From Chionis minor (lineage: Eukaryota; Chordata; Aves; Charadriiformes; Chionididae): 64,000 nt of DNA. The notes under the pieces were generated by a model. The model saw only the letters and a program-made list of their open reading frames with translations. It ran no database searches and was not told the origin of the DNA. The position numbers were made by a program, and so were the translations under genes. The DNA lies in assembly GCA_013398295.1 (NCBI GenBank), contig VZSF01007786.1, positions 186,001-250,000 of the forward strand. The letters are read 5' to 3'. Numbering within the stretch: the stretch's first letter is position 1; each line of letters starts with the position of its first letter. Of the stretch, positions 13,501 to 28,500 are shown piece by piece.

Positions 13501-16500
13501 CTGTATGACCTGCCAGAGCTTGCTCACTTGCCCTTCATTCAGCCCTGCTGGTTTTAAGCAGTATTTTTAACTGCAAAAGATGCTGCTGCAGATAGCTCTG
13601 TACCTGGGAACAACGGGCTTCCTGGGAACCATGGGCTTTCTGGGAACCGTGCTCTCACTGCACAATGTTTGGGGACTGAAATGAACTCAGTGCACTGCTG
13701 TTGGAAACCTGACCTTAAGCAGATGCTTCCAGGAATATCCCGAGGGGTGCAGCAGCTGGGGTTTGATGTGGAAAGTGAGAAACCTCTGCCAGGGCCCTTG
13801 CTGTTGGCGTACAATGATTGCTGTATGGCATATGATGGGTTTGGGGCTGTAGTTCCTTCATCCCTAAGGCTCAAGGAGCAGCTGTAAAGGTTAGCAGATT
13901 AGCAATTGGTTCCCCTCCATTTTCCTTTCAGATTTTTTTCTCTTGAGATCACATTATGTTTTGCTTTGTGACTGGCAAATTAGTCCAGTTGGATCATTAG
14001 ATTAAAGTTGAGAAACAATGGAAATCCTTCCTTTTGCTGGTGCCAGCTGCCTCCACTTATATCCAGCTCTGAAAATGAGAACAACATCATTTAGCTCTTC
14101 CTTAGTGGAGGAAAAAGAGTTATATATTTATTTGCAAAGACAGGAAAAGAGCTGATAAACTAGCATAGAGCAAATGCACAAAAAAAGGGAGTTTTCGTTA
14201 ACTTCAGTGTCATGGTGGTTGTAATCAAGGTGGCTGGTAATAAAGGCTGCAAGTACTTCTGGTCAATGAAAGTCAATGCTTTCAAGAGACTGCGACCACT
14301 CATTTATGGGAATAACTTGTGGCTATGGAGTTTGTGCTTTCCAAATAAATGGACATCACAGTAGCTGCCTATCTACTGTGCCACAAGCAAGGCTCTCATG
14401 ATCTCTTCTCTTGGACAACTTGGAGGTTTAAAGTGCAAATGTAACAGAGATATAGAGACATGTAAAAATATCTTTTTGACTATGGTGTGAACTGTTACTA
14501 TATGTGGAGCCAGCCCAGATTTTGAAAGGTCTAATAGGTCCTAATTATTCAAAGATAACTTACTTCTCTTTGTAAACCAGATGGCTTGACAAAAATGAGG
14601 ATGATGGTCAGATTGTCCGAGAATTAGTGCCCGCTGGGGAGTCACCAATGTTAAAAAGTGAGTTTATCTTGGAAAAAAGAAAGTCTGGGTTTGAGCTGTG
14701 TATGCACTTATTTACTTGCTTTAGTCTATTTAATAATTCATGTCAGTTCACAGTAAATTTACTGGGCTTTTTTTGCCATTCTTATGCAAGAAGCTGCAGT
14801 ATGTCGCTTGGGGGAAAATGGCTCTGACCCTTAAATCCTAGTATCTGAAAGGGGTTGATTTGCATAAATGAGAATAATTACCACATTATATATGTAGTAA
14901 GAAAATTCAATTTTTAATGTCATTATTTGTTTAAGAATTGCTTTCTTGTACAGCTTTCTCTGAAGGATCTTGAATTGCCACTGCTTGCATAGAGTAGATT
15001 CCGTTGAATAACATTGTGTTCCCAGAAAAAAATTACTGAAAAGTTTACGCTGTCCTTTTCTGGAGATCCAGGGCTCCAATACTCCAATTTTCTTTAGAAA
15101 ACAGCGCTTACAGAGCTCAGGTTGAGATGCTTTTTGTTTTGTTTTAGAAAATTGTGGAAGCTATTGAGTTAAATTGTAAGTATAAAAAAAGTGAAATCAC
15201 CTCGCTTGCCTAAGCTCATTTTTATGGCTTGGTAATCATCTAATGGTGAGAGGAAGGATATTTTCTGCTTATTAGTTTAACTGTTGCATCTCTTACGTTT
15301 TGGCGAATAACACCAAGGTGTGACAGCTTATCCAGTGAGGTTCTTAGATGCTGAGTATATGAACAGAAGAGCAAAGTCCTTTCTGTGTCTGTAGCTGGAG
15401 CGCCCCTCCATGATATCTGTTTGAAGGCAGAAGACCATAAATGCCACTCACGTGTCTGTATTTTGTACGTTGATCTCACTTTAGATGTCAGTTATCACAT
15501 CACCGTGAAGACGGGAGATATCCCAGGTGCCAGCTCAGACTCCAAAGTTTTCATCAAACTCTATGGTGAAAAAGCAGACTCCAGTAAAGAGCCTCTCTTA
15601 GTCTCTGATAATGATCTAGGCAATTATTTTGAACGTGGTCGAGTGGATGAGTTTACACTAGATACGATGGATATTGGGAAGGTAAGAATTAATTCCAGGT
15701 GGTTCTGTGCTGAATTCAGAATCAATATTAGCTATGGATTAAATGTGATGTAAGAACCTCTGACCTTTGCATTGGAGACTAAGAAATACATTTTGTATAG
15801 AATATTGGCAGTTTAGTGTACATGTTGGCATGTGTTTTAAGTTTATAGTGAAATACGTATATAAATGATTTACATGAACATGGCATAAGAACATGGTGCC
15901 AGGAGACAGAGATTTTTATGTTAAGTAAATTCTGTTGTGTTGAGGTTTTTTCTTCCCTTCTGATTTTTGTTTGCTTTTTTAAAGATCAATCGAATATTGA
16001 TTGGACACGATAACGTGGGTCTCCGGTCTGGCTGGTTCCTGGCCAGCGTCCAGATCACGGTTCCAGTCCAGGGAAGGCAGTACATGTTCCCCTGCAACCG
16101 ATGGCTCGACAAAGATGAGGCTGATGGCAGGGTGGAGGTGGAGGTCTACCCAAGTGAGATCGTGCCTATTGAGAAATGTGAGATAAAACACCTTGAGAAA
16201 TATGTGCTTTTTTATAGCTAGCACTGAATTTGTATTACTAGCATGCTTAAAGGACCAGGACACCACTGTGTTAGACACCAAAACTAAAAATTCCCTCTCC
16301 CAAAGAGCTTATGTTAGTGAGGAAAGTAAATTATTCTGATGCTTGTTTGTTGTTTTCGTTTTCTAAAACAGTTGGGAAAACATTACTGAGCTTTCCGTCT
16401 TAAGTTTCCTGAGACTGTATGAAAAATTTACATCCTGGGCAGTGTAACACAGCACAAGGTGCTGTGCTACTTCACATCAGTGGGTTCTGCTTTTTTCACA

Positions 16501-19500
16501 TTTACCTACCCCAGTCCTGCACAAAGACACGTCTCGTCCTGCTTGTATTACCCCATTGTCTGGAAAAGAGCGGCTGTTTGATGAATAAGGACCAAATCCC
16601 TACTGCCTATTTGACTTTTATCAGCAGATTTGTTTTCTTTTAAGGCTACGGTTAAAATTCGCCTTGGGATGCGGAGAAAGGATGCTGTGTTTTTCCTCTG
16701 CTCCGTGCAACTCCCTCCCTTGTGCTATATTAAGGAGATCATTTAGCCACTCTATAGTTAATACTGAAATGAAATTCCATTTTAAGGCTCTATTTTACAT
16801 GCCTCTCTGACACTGGCTTAATACATGTAAAAGGGAAAACTATTAGGTTAGTCCTCAGTGAAGAGTTGTGTTATCTCACATTTGGTTTGGATAAGAGCAA
16901 ATGGTCAGCTACGTGGTCATTTGTTAAGACAATGTAATTTAATTTTGAACCTGAGCCCTCGGGAATGTTGTTATCTGAGCTTCTCTGCTGATTTAATTGC
17001 TTTATTTTTGGACTAGTGATAAACTACGAGGTGTCTGTAGTTACTGGAGACGTGCGAGCCGCAGGCACCAATGCCAAAGTCTTCATGCAGATTTATGGTG
17101 AGAATGGCAAAACTGAATTGATCATCCTAGAAAACAGATCCAACAACTTTGAACGGGGAGCCACAGATATCTTCAAGGTATGATGACGGCCGTTGTTGCT
17201 GCTTCTATGAGGGGAAAGAAATGACTAGCCAAAACTGAGACATCAACAGACTAACTGGCCCAATCACACGAAACAATTGACTTTCTAACAAAATTGCCAG
17301 GTCTGTTGGTATCTGCTGTCCTCTCTCCATATTTTTGGGAGGTTTTGCATTTCTTTTGGGAGGTTTTGTATTTCATGGAGTGACTTTCATCTTCCAAGGG
17401 ACTGGTAGCAAAGGGGTCATGGAAGAATATGGTATAATAGCAGCATTTATTTACCTTTACTTTCAAAAGGAGGTACTCATAGAGTCATAGAATCACCTAG
17501 ATTGAAAGGTCATCGAGTCCAACTGTCAACCTAACACTGCCAAGCCCACCACTAAACCATGTCCCTCAGCACCACATCTACATGTCTATTAAATACCCCC
17601 AGGGATGCTGACTCCGCCACTTCCCTGGGCAGCATCTTCCAATGCTTGACAACCTTTTTGGTGAAGAAATTTTTCATAATATCCAATCTAAGCCTCCCGT
17701 GGTGCAACTTGAGGCTGTTTCCTCTCATCCTATCACTTGTTACCTGGTAGAAGATCATGTTAGATCTCAAAACACCTTAAACTCATATTTTGCTCCTGAC
17801 CACGTGTTATTGTCCCTTTTTCTTTATGTAGCTGGGGAAAAAGGAACCCCGTAGAGAATATAAGGAATTCTGGCTTTGCCTTTCACCACTGGTACATGTT
17901 GCCAGCCCAAGCCTGCAGAGGTTTGCTGCCGTAATTTCTGTGAACATGTGAGTGCCCCATGGATTTTTTTACTGCCTGTAGCACTCATCCAGCATGCGCT
18001 GCACAGTCACGGTGCATGTCAGAGCTACAGCCTTCTGTATGGAAGTAACCTCAGGAGACACCAACATCTGGACCATAAAGCACAGAGTCCAGATGGAAGC
18101 GGGATTTAAGGCACATCTGTCACATGTGCTCACAGCACAAGGCTTGGCACAGCAGCGTCTAGGTCTCCTTGTGAATTTGCAGCCCCACAGAGGTGGGATC
18201 CTTCTCAGCATAGTTAAACACCTACTTCGAGCTAGTTGTGGAAGGTCCCCTGAATCTTCAAGACGGGGGAATCCTTCCTGCTGTCACCGGCCAAATGGAG
18301 GTGTCTTTATCCACAGCTTTACCACAGTTTTGTAACGTGTATTTTTGAGATCAGTTCACCTCCTCCTGCCTCAGTTTCCTGCTTCATAGAATGGAGGTAG
18401 TGATGTTTATCCATTTTTAATGAGTTCCTTGGGATTTAAGATGACTAGCACCTTATAAAAGCTTGCTTTTTTAAGACTATAATTTTAAGATTAGGTTGAT
18501 TTGATTTTAAAGGAAATAAGCTTTCCAAAATTTATGAGTAAAAGCTATTAGCCAATGTCAGATTTATAATAAAGCCACATTTACGGTGTTCAGTTTACAT
18601 AGCCATGTTTATATCCTCTCTGAGATGTTTATTGCCGGACTTTAAAGCTTTGTCCATTTTCTGTGATTTTTTTTTTTTTTTATAAGCACACAAGGCAGAA
18701 GCCCTGAAGCATGAATAGACAGATCCTTTATCTCTTTCATGATATGAATATTTACAGAAAGATATGGGCAAGAACAAGATTCTGTGAGCTACATGCTAAT
18801 AGGAAATGCCATCAGATATAGACAGGGCATGCAGGATGATTATAGCAAATCTAAGGGTAAAACGGCACAAGGAAAGACACACTCTTTATGCCAGAGCAGT
18901 TGGATCAATTTTAGTTTTCTGATAAGCATCTTCTGTGCAATTGATTTTGTTTTAATGTACTGCAGAAAAAACGCTTCTATACTGAAACCTTACATGCCAA
19001 GTTGCCAGATTTCAGCCCGAGGCAAATGTTTGCAAGTTTTATAAACACTGCCTAACAGCATAAGTAATCATCAGAAACAAGCCATTGGTTGTTGAAGGAT
19101 TGCGTGGAGTAAAATCTATTCAACTCCATTAGGTAGTAATTCAGACAAATAAGCTAAACAAACAAGGGTTTGTATCTGCTGTATTGACTAGAGAGATGGA
19201 AATCTTACTGATACAGCCTTCTGCCACTGATGCACTATACTTACTAATGATTGTATCCTCTCTGCTCGCTAGCAAAGTGAGAAGATATTCCTCTAATTTT
19301 CCAGGTGAGAAGTAAGGAGAAAGGCAGCCCAAGCCTGTGGTCTGTGTCAGAGATCAGCTTATCTGAGTCCAAGTTTACTGCCTTTTCACTGTACCATTAT
19401 TGAGTCTTGCTTGACTCATGTCTCGTGCTAAATATTAAATGTATTCTATAATTCATTTAGACTCATACAATCATTTAGAGTGGAAAAGACCTTTAAGATC

Positions 19501-22500
19501 ATTGATTTCAATCAATAACCTAACTCTGCCAAACCCACCACTAACCCATGTCCCTCAGCACCACATCTGCCCAGCTGGGAAATACATCCAGGGATGGCGA
19601 CTCCACCACCGCCCTGGGCAGCCTGGGCCAATGCTTGACAACCCTTTTGGTGAAGAAATTTTCCTAATATCCAATCTAAACCTCCCCTGGCACAACCTGG
19701 GGCTGTTTCCCCTTGTCCTATCACTTGTTACCTGGGAGAAGAGATGGACTCCCATCTGGCTGTACCCTCCTTTCAGGTAGTTGTAGAGAGCAAAAAGGTC
19801 TCCCCCTCAGCCTCCTTTTCTCCAGGCTGAACAACCCCAGTTCCCTCAGCTGCTCCTCACAAGACTGATGCTCCAGCCCCCTCTCCAGCTCTGTTGCCCT
19901 TCTGTGGACATGCTCCAGCCCCTCAATGTCTGTCTTGGCGTGAAAGGCCCAAAACTGAACCCAGTATTCGAGGTGGGACCTCACCAGTGCTGAGTACATG
20001 GGGACGATCACTGTCCTGGTCCTGCTGGCCACACCACTGCTGATACAGGCCAGGATGCTGTTGGCCTTCTTGGCCACCTGGGCACACTGCTGGCTCATGT
20101 TCAGCCAGCTGTCGACCAACACCCTCAGGTCCTTTTCCACAGGGCAGCTTTCCAGCCACTCTTCCCCAAGCCTGTAGCGCTGCCTGGGGTTGTTGTGACC
20201 CAAGTGCAGGACTCAGCACTCAGCACTTGGCCTTGTTGAACCTCATATGATCAGCTTTAGCCCATGGACCCAGCTTGTCCAGATCCCTCTGTAGGGCCAT
20301 CCTACCCTCCAGCAGATCGATACTCCCGCCCAGCTTGGTGTCACCTGTAAACTTACTGAGGCCGCACTCGATTCCCTTGTCCAGATCATCAATAGATATT
20401 AAACAGAACTGGCCCCAGTACAGAGCCCTAGGGAACACCTCTTCTGACCAGCTGCCAACTGGGTTTAACTCCATTCACCACAACTTTTTGGGCCCGGCCA
20501 CCCAGCAAGTTTTTTACCCACTGAAGCGTATGCTTGTCCGAACCATGAGCAGCCAGTTTCTCCAGGAGTATGCTGTGGGAAATGGTGTCAAAGGCTTTAA
20601 TAAAGTCCAGGTAAACAACACCCACAGCCTTCCCCTCATCCACCTTGGTCACCTTGTCACAGAAGGAGATTAGGTTAGTCAAGCAGGACCTGTTTTTCAT
20701 AAATCCATGCTGACTGGGACTGATCACTTGGTTGTCCTGTATATGCCACATGATGGCACTCAGGATGATCTGCTCCATAACCTTCCCCAGCATTGAGGTC
20801 AGGCTGACAGGCCTGCAGTTCCCTGGATCCTCCTTTCAGCCCTTCTTGTGGCTGGGCGCCACATTTGTTAACCTCCAGGCAAGTGGGACCTCTCCAGTTA
20901 GCCAGGACTGCTGATAAATGATGGAAAATGGTTTGGTGAGCACTTCCGCTAGCTTCCTCGGTACCTTTGGGTGGATCCCACCTGACTCCATAGACTTGTG
21001 TGTGTCTAAGTGTGCAGCAGGTCGCTAACCATTTCCCCTTGTATTATGGGGGCTTCATTCTGCTGCCCATCTTCCATGTCAGGGCACTGGGCAGTCCAAG
21101 AACTGCTGGCCTTACTATTAATGAATGAGGCAAAGAAGGCTTTAAGTACCTCAGCCTTTTCCTTGGTCTCTATGTGTCCCCCTGCATCCAACAGAGGATG
21201 GAGATTCTACTTAGCCCTCCTTTTGTTGCTAATGTATTTATAGAAACATTTTTAATTGCCTTTTATGGCAGTAGCCAGATTAAGTTCTGGTTGGTCTTTG
21301 CCCCTTCTAATTTTCTCCTTACATAACCTTACAATATCTTTGTAGTTGTCCTTATTTACAAAAAGAACTCAGGCACTAAGAATCAGATAAACAAGTATGA
21401 TATTTAGGGATACTCACCTTTAATGCCAACAGAGAGACAATACTAGTGAGGACAGCGATGGAAAAGTAGGGAGACCAGTATAAATTCAGCTCCTACCCAT
21501 GCCATGGTTGTTCTGGATGTCTTCAGCTCAGTCTTCAGTTGAGATCTGGTGATGGGAATTATGAAAGAATAAAACAGGAAGGAAAAATTGACGGTAAACT
21601 TGCATAAAATATTAACCTTATCCTTGCTTAGATGGTTTTGGGTGATAGAGGCGATGCTCCTCATTTTTAAGAATGTACTTTATGAAGTTAAGATGTCTTG
21701 TATCCTCCTGGGTGCTGACTTTCCCTTTGTGGCAGAGAGAGGCCGCAGATGTTGGCAAGATTTATAAGATTCGGATAGGCCATGATGGGACAGGCATCGG
21801 AGATGGCTGGTTCCTGGAAAGTGTCACGCTGAAGCGGCTTGCCGCAAAGACAAAGGAATCCGATAAAAAGAAGAAGAAAAAGAAGAAATCTGATGAGGAG
21901 GAAGAAGAGGAGACCAAGGTGGAAGAAGGAATGGATGTCTATACGTTTGTGGCACACCGCTGGTTGGCTAAAGACGAAGGAGATAAGGAGATTGTGGTGG
22001 AACTGGTGCCTGACGGAGAATCTGACCTGGAGGGTAAATATCAGAGGGAATGTGCATGTGTGTGTGGATACAGCATTTGTGTGAAGGACGATAACCACAC
22101 TATGGTGCTTTGCAGGACCTTTTATGGCCCCCCAGCCATCCCGTTGCCCCAGGCCTGCAGTATAGCTTACGCTGTAGTTTGGCTGATCTTCTCTGGGGAG
22201 GAAGAGGACAGTGGCTAAACTAAGGCAGAGGATGGAGGAGACAGACTGAAATGGGAGTATCCTAAAGGACTTCTTTGGGATGCTCCAAGGCTTGTCTGGG
22301 GCACTTGGGTCTCAAGTCCCACAAGTTACCGCTGTGGCTGGGAGTTTAGCAAGCTGTAACTATATGGTGAATAACATGGGCTGGAGAAATATGGAACTGC
22401 TCATGTTTTAAGAGAGATGCAAACAAACTCCAGACAAAATCTTTCTTAAAACCAGCATTTTGGGGCTGTATGCTTTCACGGTGAGCCATGGATCTGGTGA

Positions 22501-25500
22501 AATTTGGCTATTTCTGGGCTCCTCCTGATCTGCCTTTTCAATTTTACTTGCAGAGAATACGTACGAAGTCCGTGTTCTCACTGGGAACGTGTTCGGGGCT
22601 GGGACGGATGCTAATGTCTTCTTGAGCATCTATGGCATAGAAAGAGGAGACACGGGTGAGCGCCAGCTGAAAAGGTCGAATAACCTCAACAAGTTTGAAA
22701 AGGGCCAGGTAATGCATGAACTTGACTTACTCAAGCAAGCAGAAGGCTGGCAGAGCTCTCTTAGTTATCACACTGGCCATTCACTACAGTTTCTTCTCTG
22801 CAAGGCTTGACTGCTTCTTTCAGCTTAAAGCTCAGACGTGTTTTATTTCTTAAATATACTACTTGAAGCAAAATGCCTCCAAACATTTTCCAGGGGAAAC
22901 TCATCTGAATAATAAGCTGAACATCAGTTCTACATTGGAGCCACCTTTTGCATCTGCTTCCTGTAAGCATTCTGGTAATAACGTTTCCTGCCAGGAATAC
23001 TTGAAAACCACAAACCTTAAATTAATATTGGAGAATATTTGTGAGGCAGCTCAAGTATGTCAGCACTTAGATTGCAAATACAATTCTCAGTGTTCTACTG
23101 AACCAGTCAGGGAATAAAAGCAATATTGTACAGTGTGCAATAATTACTTTATAATCCAACCCAATTAAACAGTATCTATTTTAGATTGAATATTTGCCAT
23201 AAGAATCTTTATGAACAACTAACAAGCTACTATTATAGCCAGGAATTGTTCAAGGAATAATTTCGAATAACGAAAAATTACAGAAACTCTAAGCAGCTGT
23301 GGAAAACTTGCAATCACAAAAAAGAGCCTAAGGTTGTTAAATAAGCTGTTAGCTGTGATTTATGAGCTTGGCACCGGTGAAACTGCAACCTGCACATGGT
23401 TCTTCATTCAGTGGGAAGAGCTCCAAGCTGCAAATGTAAGAGTCTCTGCTCTTGGGAGTAGAAACCCAAAGTCTACTAACAAGTTAATCACATTACGATG
23501 TTTAAAGCATTATGATAACAAGGTCCATCCTGTCACACTAATACAGCTAATAAATGAACCTCATGGTTGTAGTAAATGACAAGAGGAAAAAATTCTGTGA
23601 TTTGAAATAAAGCATGAGGAGGAGCACAGCAGAGTTTCCGTGGTGTCAATATGTTTGCATCCAGTTCCAGATTAAAATGGGGGGAAAATGCTAAGCCTCA
23701 AAGGAATGAGATTTAGGAGAGATGAGTTAAACCTAGAGGAACCAGAAATAGGGATGAGGTAAAGAAAGGAGTGAAGGGTTGTGCTGCTCCATGGCTGTCA
23801 CTGCCTTGTAGGAGCCAAGCATGAGTGTTAATGGGAGAACTCACAGCTCCATGGTTATTGTAGTACATCTACCCTAGGAATACAAGGGGGACCTACAAAC
23901 ACCTTTTGTTTTAATATGGAAAAAAATTACTCCGGCCCAGTTACTGCCTCTATTTCCTGCTTTTTGGGAAACCCAGTGCTTTACCTCTTGCAGGTGGACG
24001 TGTTCACCATCAAAGCCATTGACCTGGGTGAGCTGAAGAAGCTGCGGATCCGCCACGATAACTCTGGTGCTAGCCCAAGCTGGTTTCTGGAGAGGGTAGA
24101 GATTGTTGACCTGAAGGAGAGCACCACGTGAGCAGCCTGTCACCCCCTTTTCACAGCACCAGAAAAGGGAACATGTTCTCAGGAGCCTGCAGAATGGCGG
24201 GGAGGCAGAGGAGATACAGAAAGGCATCGTCGTAGCTCCTCACCAACTCACAGGGAGCAGCCATCCTTTGGGAGCCATGTGATGATTGTGCTGTTATACT
24301 GGGCATGGGGCCATTCCGGAGTAACTCTATGTTTGGAGTTTTGCTGTCCCAGCACCGCTGCAGTTTGGGAACCAGTGGTCTTTGGAAGGAAACCTCTGCT
24401 TATCTTTGTTTCTCCTGGGAGGGACTCTCTCTTCTGAAGAGGTCCCCTTGCAGGGCCTTCACTCACGCGTTTCCTTTCAAGGCTCCACACTGGAGGTCCC
24501 TGGCCTCACATTTCCTTTGTCTTTTGCTCCTGATGTAAAGATCTGGGCCAAAAGTATGTCCTGATGGAAGCAAACTCCCATGATTTTCACAGACGGCTGG
24601 ATGAACAAAGCCTAGGCTGTTAGAAACCTGAAATACAGGCTTGCCTTTTTGAGCTGGAACATGCTTGAAGTCACATGCTTAAAAGTTGCACAATTCTCTG
24701 GTGGGTGGGACTGCTCATAAGGACCTCAGATAGGTCCACTCTACATAAACATAAAATGCCTGGGAGACCAGAGGTTCCCTTGAGTTATTTAATTTTTTCT
24801 GGGAGCAAAAACCAAAAGGAATCAATCATATGGGGCTGACAGCTCAAAACCAGCACTGTTCAGTAAGTGCTCACTCACCTATTTACTTACCTATTTCCCA
24901 CAAACAATTCCAGAGCTCAAGGATGAAAACAGATATATTGTTCAGCTTTGAGTAATCTTGGTTTTTAAAGTCATCTCTGATCTGTGCTTGTTTATGTTAT
25001 TAAAGCCTGTGAAGTCCTGTGTAAGCGCTGGGTGCTGCTGTCATTCTTGTAGGTATTATTTTCCATGCCAGCGGTGGTTAGCAGTTGAGGAAGATGACGG
25101 TCAGATTGTCAGGGAGCTGGTCCCAGTGGATGAAGCATTTGTAAAGAAAGATTCGGAAAATGATGGCCAGTCTCTTGCAACGCTGGGCCTGGAACAGAAA
25201 GGTTTATGTTAGCCTTGTATTTCTTTCAGTGTGGGGTTGAGAAGGAATCAAGTTATGAACACTGCTGAGGGCATTAGCAGTTAGCATACATGGGGCTGTG
25301 AGTAATTCTGCCCCAAAAGTGAAGTTTTCAGGTGTGAATGAAGTGTGAAGTGCATGACGGTCAGTGAGGCGTGGACGCTCCTCGTTTTTGAGTGATTTAA
25401 TGATCTTGCAGTGTTGGACCCAAAATGAGAAGGCTGGGAAGGTGGATAACATGTTCAGTCATCATCTCTCAGCTGAAACACACATTTTTTGCTAATACCT

Positions 25501-28500
25501 AATGCATAAATCCCAGCCATTTCCCATCGTGGACTGGAAGAGTTGAATATTTCAACATGAAACCGAGCAGAGAGCAAACGTGACCAGAGAAATGGAAGGG
25601 ACCTAAATTTGTCTCACTTTCCATCTTGCTGCTTGTGTCTGTTGTCCTCTGAAAGAACTTCGTCTCTCTTGTACATAATTTGGCATGGGAACCACAGAGC
25701 AATGACAGACTCCTGAGTCTGATGCTGAAAGGTGCTGAATGCCCAGCATGGGCTTCGCTACCAGCAAAAGCTCTTAAACTCCACCCTCAGATGCTTTTGA
25801 ATACATGAATAATTTCCACAAACTGCATAGCCAACAAATTTCCACAAATCGGATAGCCCTTCCGTTCAAGAGGACCTTCTGGCTGAGCAGCATCTTGGAA
25901 ATGTGTGTGCTTAACTATGGAAGAGAGGTGCCGGTTTGGAAATCTTGAGAAGGTTTTTTGTGGCGCAGTGAAGACTGTATTAGACTTTTCCACAATTTTT
26001 ATGAGTTTACTGCGCTTGCTAGATGATGGGGCAATAGAAACCTCCCTAATGACGCTATTGTGAAGGGTGTGTTCATGAACGTGAACTGTATATGTCAACA
26101 CGCACATACTTTCTGGTATGTGCTATATGCACGTACATTATTTGGTGCTATTAGAATAAAGGGTGTGGGGGTGTTGTGGTTTTTTGGCTTTTTTTTTTTT
26201 TTTTAAATGAAATAGCATTGTAGGCAGAGGCAGATTTGAAGAGCCTTACAGATTCCCAGGAAGCAAATGGGATTGCTTGAGCACATTTCTTATCTGTAGA
26301 TATGCAGAGAATGTACTGAATGACTGGAGCAGGAGAGGGCTCTGCAACCAGATAGCCCAGCTCACCCCAGGGAGCTACCACAGCATACAACAGGAATTAG
26401 AGATTACAAAATGGCTGTAATGGGTCAAAATGAAGCCCAAACCAAACACACACATGCAATGAAAAGTAGAGTTAATTCCTGCGCAGACTTCACGCTTTTA
26501 AATTAAGATATTTTATCTGACAGCTAAATCAACAACATACACTGTGAAAGTGAAAACTGGGGACAAGAAGAACGCTGGAACAGATGCCAACGTCTTCATC
26601 ACGCTCTATGGAAGTAAAGACGATACAGGTATGGCTGCACGTGATGGAACAGGATAGCACCTCACTGCTGGATGCCTGAAAAGACGGGTCACAGTTTTCT
26701 TTTCTTTCCTCAATGCCCATTCCTCACTCCTTTTCTGTACCACTTCACGTCCTCGCTGTCTCTGCAGGCATCGTGATAACTGGGAGCATACCACCAGCTG
26801 CTGTAAATCACCATCGAGCTTTGCAGTGCTGATTTGCACCAGCTGCCGATCTAAAGGCTTTAATTTCAATTATAGAAACAGCACAGTTGACTGGGACTAC
26901 ATTACTGAGTAGTGAATGCAGTGAATGATTTGCTTTCCTCAGCAATGAATCAGCATGCTCCTGAAACCCAGCTCTCCTCTGCCTCTTTGAGTGGCCCAGA
27001 AGTATTTAATCAGCTGATGAGCAAATCCTCTTGGAAGCAGCCGAGCTGTGTGTGCTGTGACTTGGATGCCTGCGAGAGTGACAGGGAACGGATGGGTTGG
27101 ACCATTTTTTTTTTCCCTGTGAACGCAGCACAACAGCATTGTCCCAGTGGCTCTGCCAGAGGATCACTCAAGAAAGGATTTCTATATATTTGGGCTGTTG
27201 ATACAGATTTAAGCTCAGAGGGAGGGAGGGACAAAGCTCAGATCTTGAGATGAAAAGCCATTTTTTTACATTTTAGCCACTTCCCCAGTCCCACTGTTGA
27301 CATTCCCAGAGGATTTGTTTCACATGCTGAACAATGTCCTTTTGCATTGCCACAACAGGGATAGTCAGCCTAAAGGCCTCAAAGATTAACAAGAACAAAT
27401 TTGAGCGTGGGAAGGTAGATGAGTTTACAGTGGAGTCTGTGGACATTGGAGACCTGAAAAAAATCAAGATAGGCCATGACAATAAAGGTAAGATAATCTG
27501 CTTTGTAATGCAGCATTTCTAGTGCATTAGGCATGTTGCTGTATAAAATAACCTGCCTCCAAGACCCCAAACGTAATTTACCTTTTTGGTGACAGATCCT
27601 TGCTATCACTTTGGCTGTTGCTGCTCCTATCTGTGCTGCTATAATGCCATTCCCATCGCTGTGGCAGTAAGAGCACAGTGGTGGAAACTTGCAGGTAGCT
27701 TTGCAATCTCCTTCTCTGTACGAGAGAGCTTAGATGCAGCCACATCTTTAGAGAGGTTTCTCATCCATCACCAGACCTCATGGTTTTTCTTGCCACACAT
27801 GGGACCTATAGACTTGTCTCATTTCTTTATTAACAATTTTGTTGCTTTGATCATCAAGCCTTGGCTGCTTTTTAGACATGACTGAGTCTCTATTGCAAAC
27901 AAGGGAAGCGGTGGAAGGAGACATGGATTCCTTCCCTATGGGGCACCAAGGGACACGATTGTCTTATTGCAAAGGCAAATTAATCCAAGTGATAGACTAA
28001 TTAGCACTTCCACATACACGTCTTTAACCTGACACATCTAGAAATGTAAAGCACATTAGCTCAAACCTGAATAATCATTTGAAATGATCTTTATGGCATC
28101 TACTCTGTTTTTCCATTGGCAAAAGAGAGGAGAATTTATTTCTCAGAGGTCTGGAATGCAGTGATTCATTTGCTGTTGTCTGTAAAGCCTTTGTGGGTTA
28201 TTCACTGTTATCTCTCCAACCACAGGTAATTCAACTGGCTGGTTTCTGGAATGGGTGGAAATCGATGCCCCTTCACTGGGACAGTGCCTAAAGTTCCCTT
28301 CTGGCCGCTGGCTGGATAAATCTGAGGACGATGGAGCCATTGAGAGAATTATCTTCCCCGCAGAACTGCAGACAACAGAGTATATCCCATGTGAGCAGAA
28401 TGCCATTTCCCCTGGATACACCCATCATTACAGAAGATAATATCTCACTTGCTTATTCAGCTTTATAGGCTTGGCCTCTCCCTTCAACTGGCTTTGGAAA

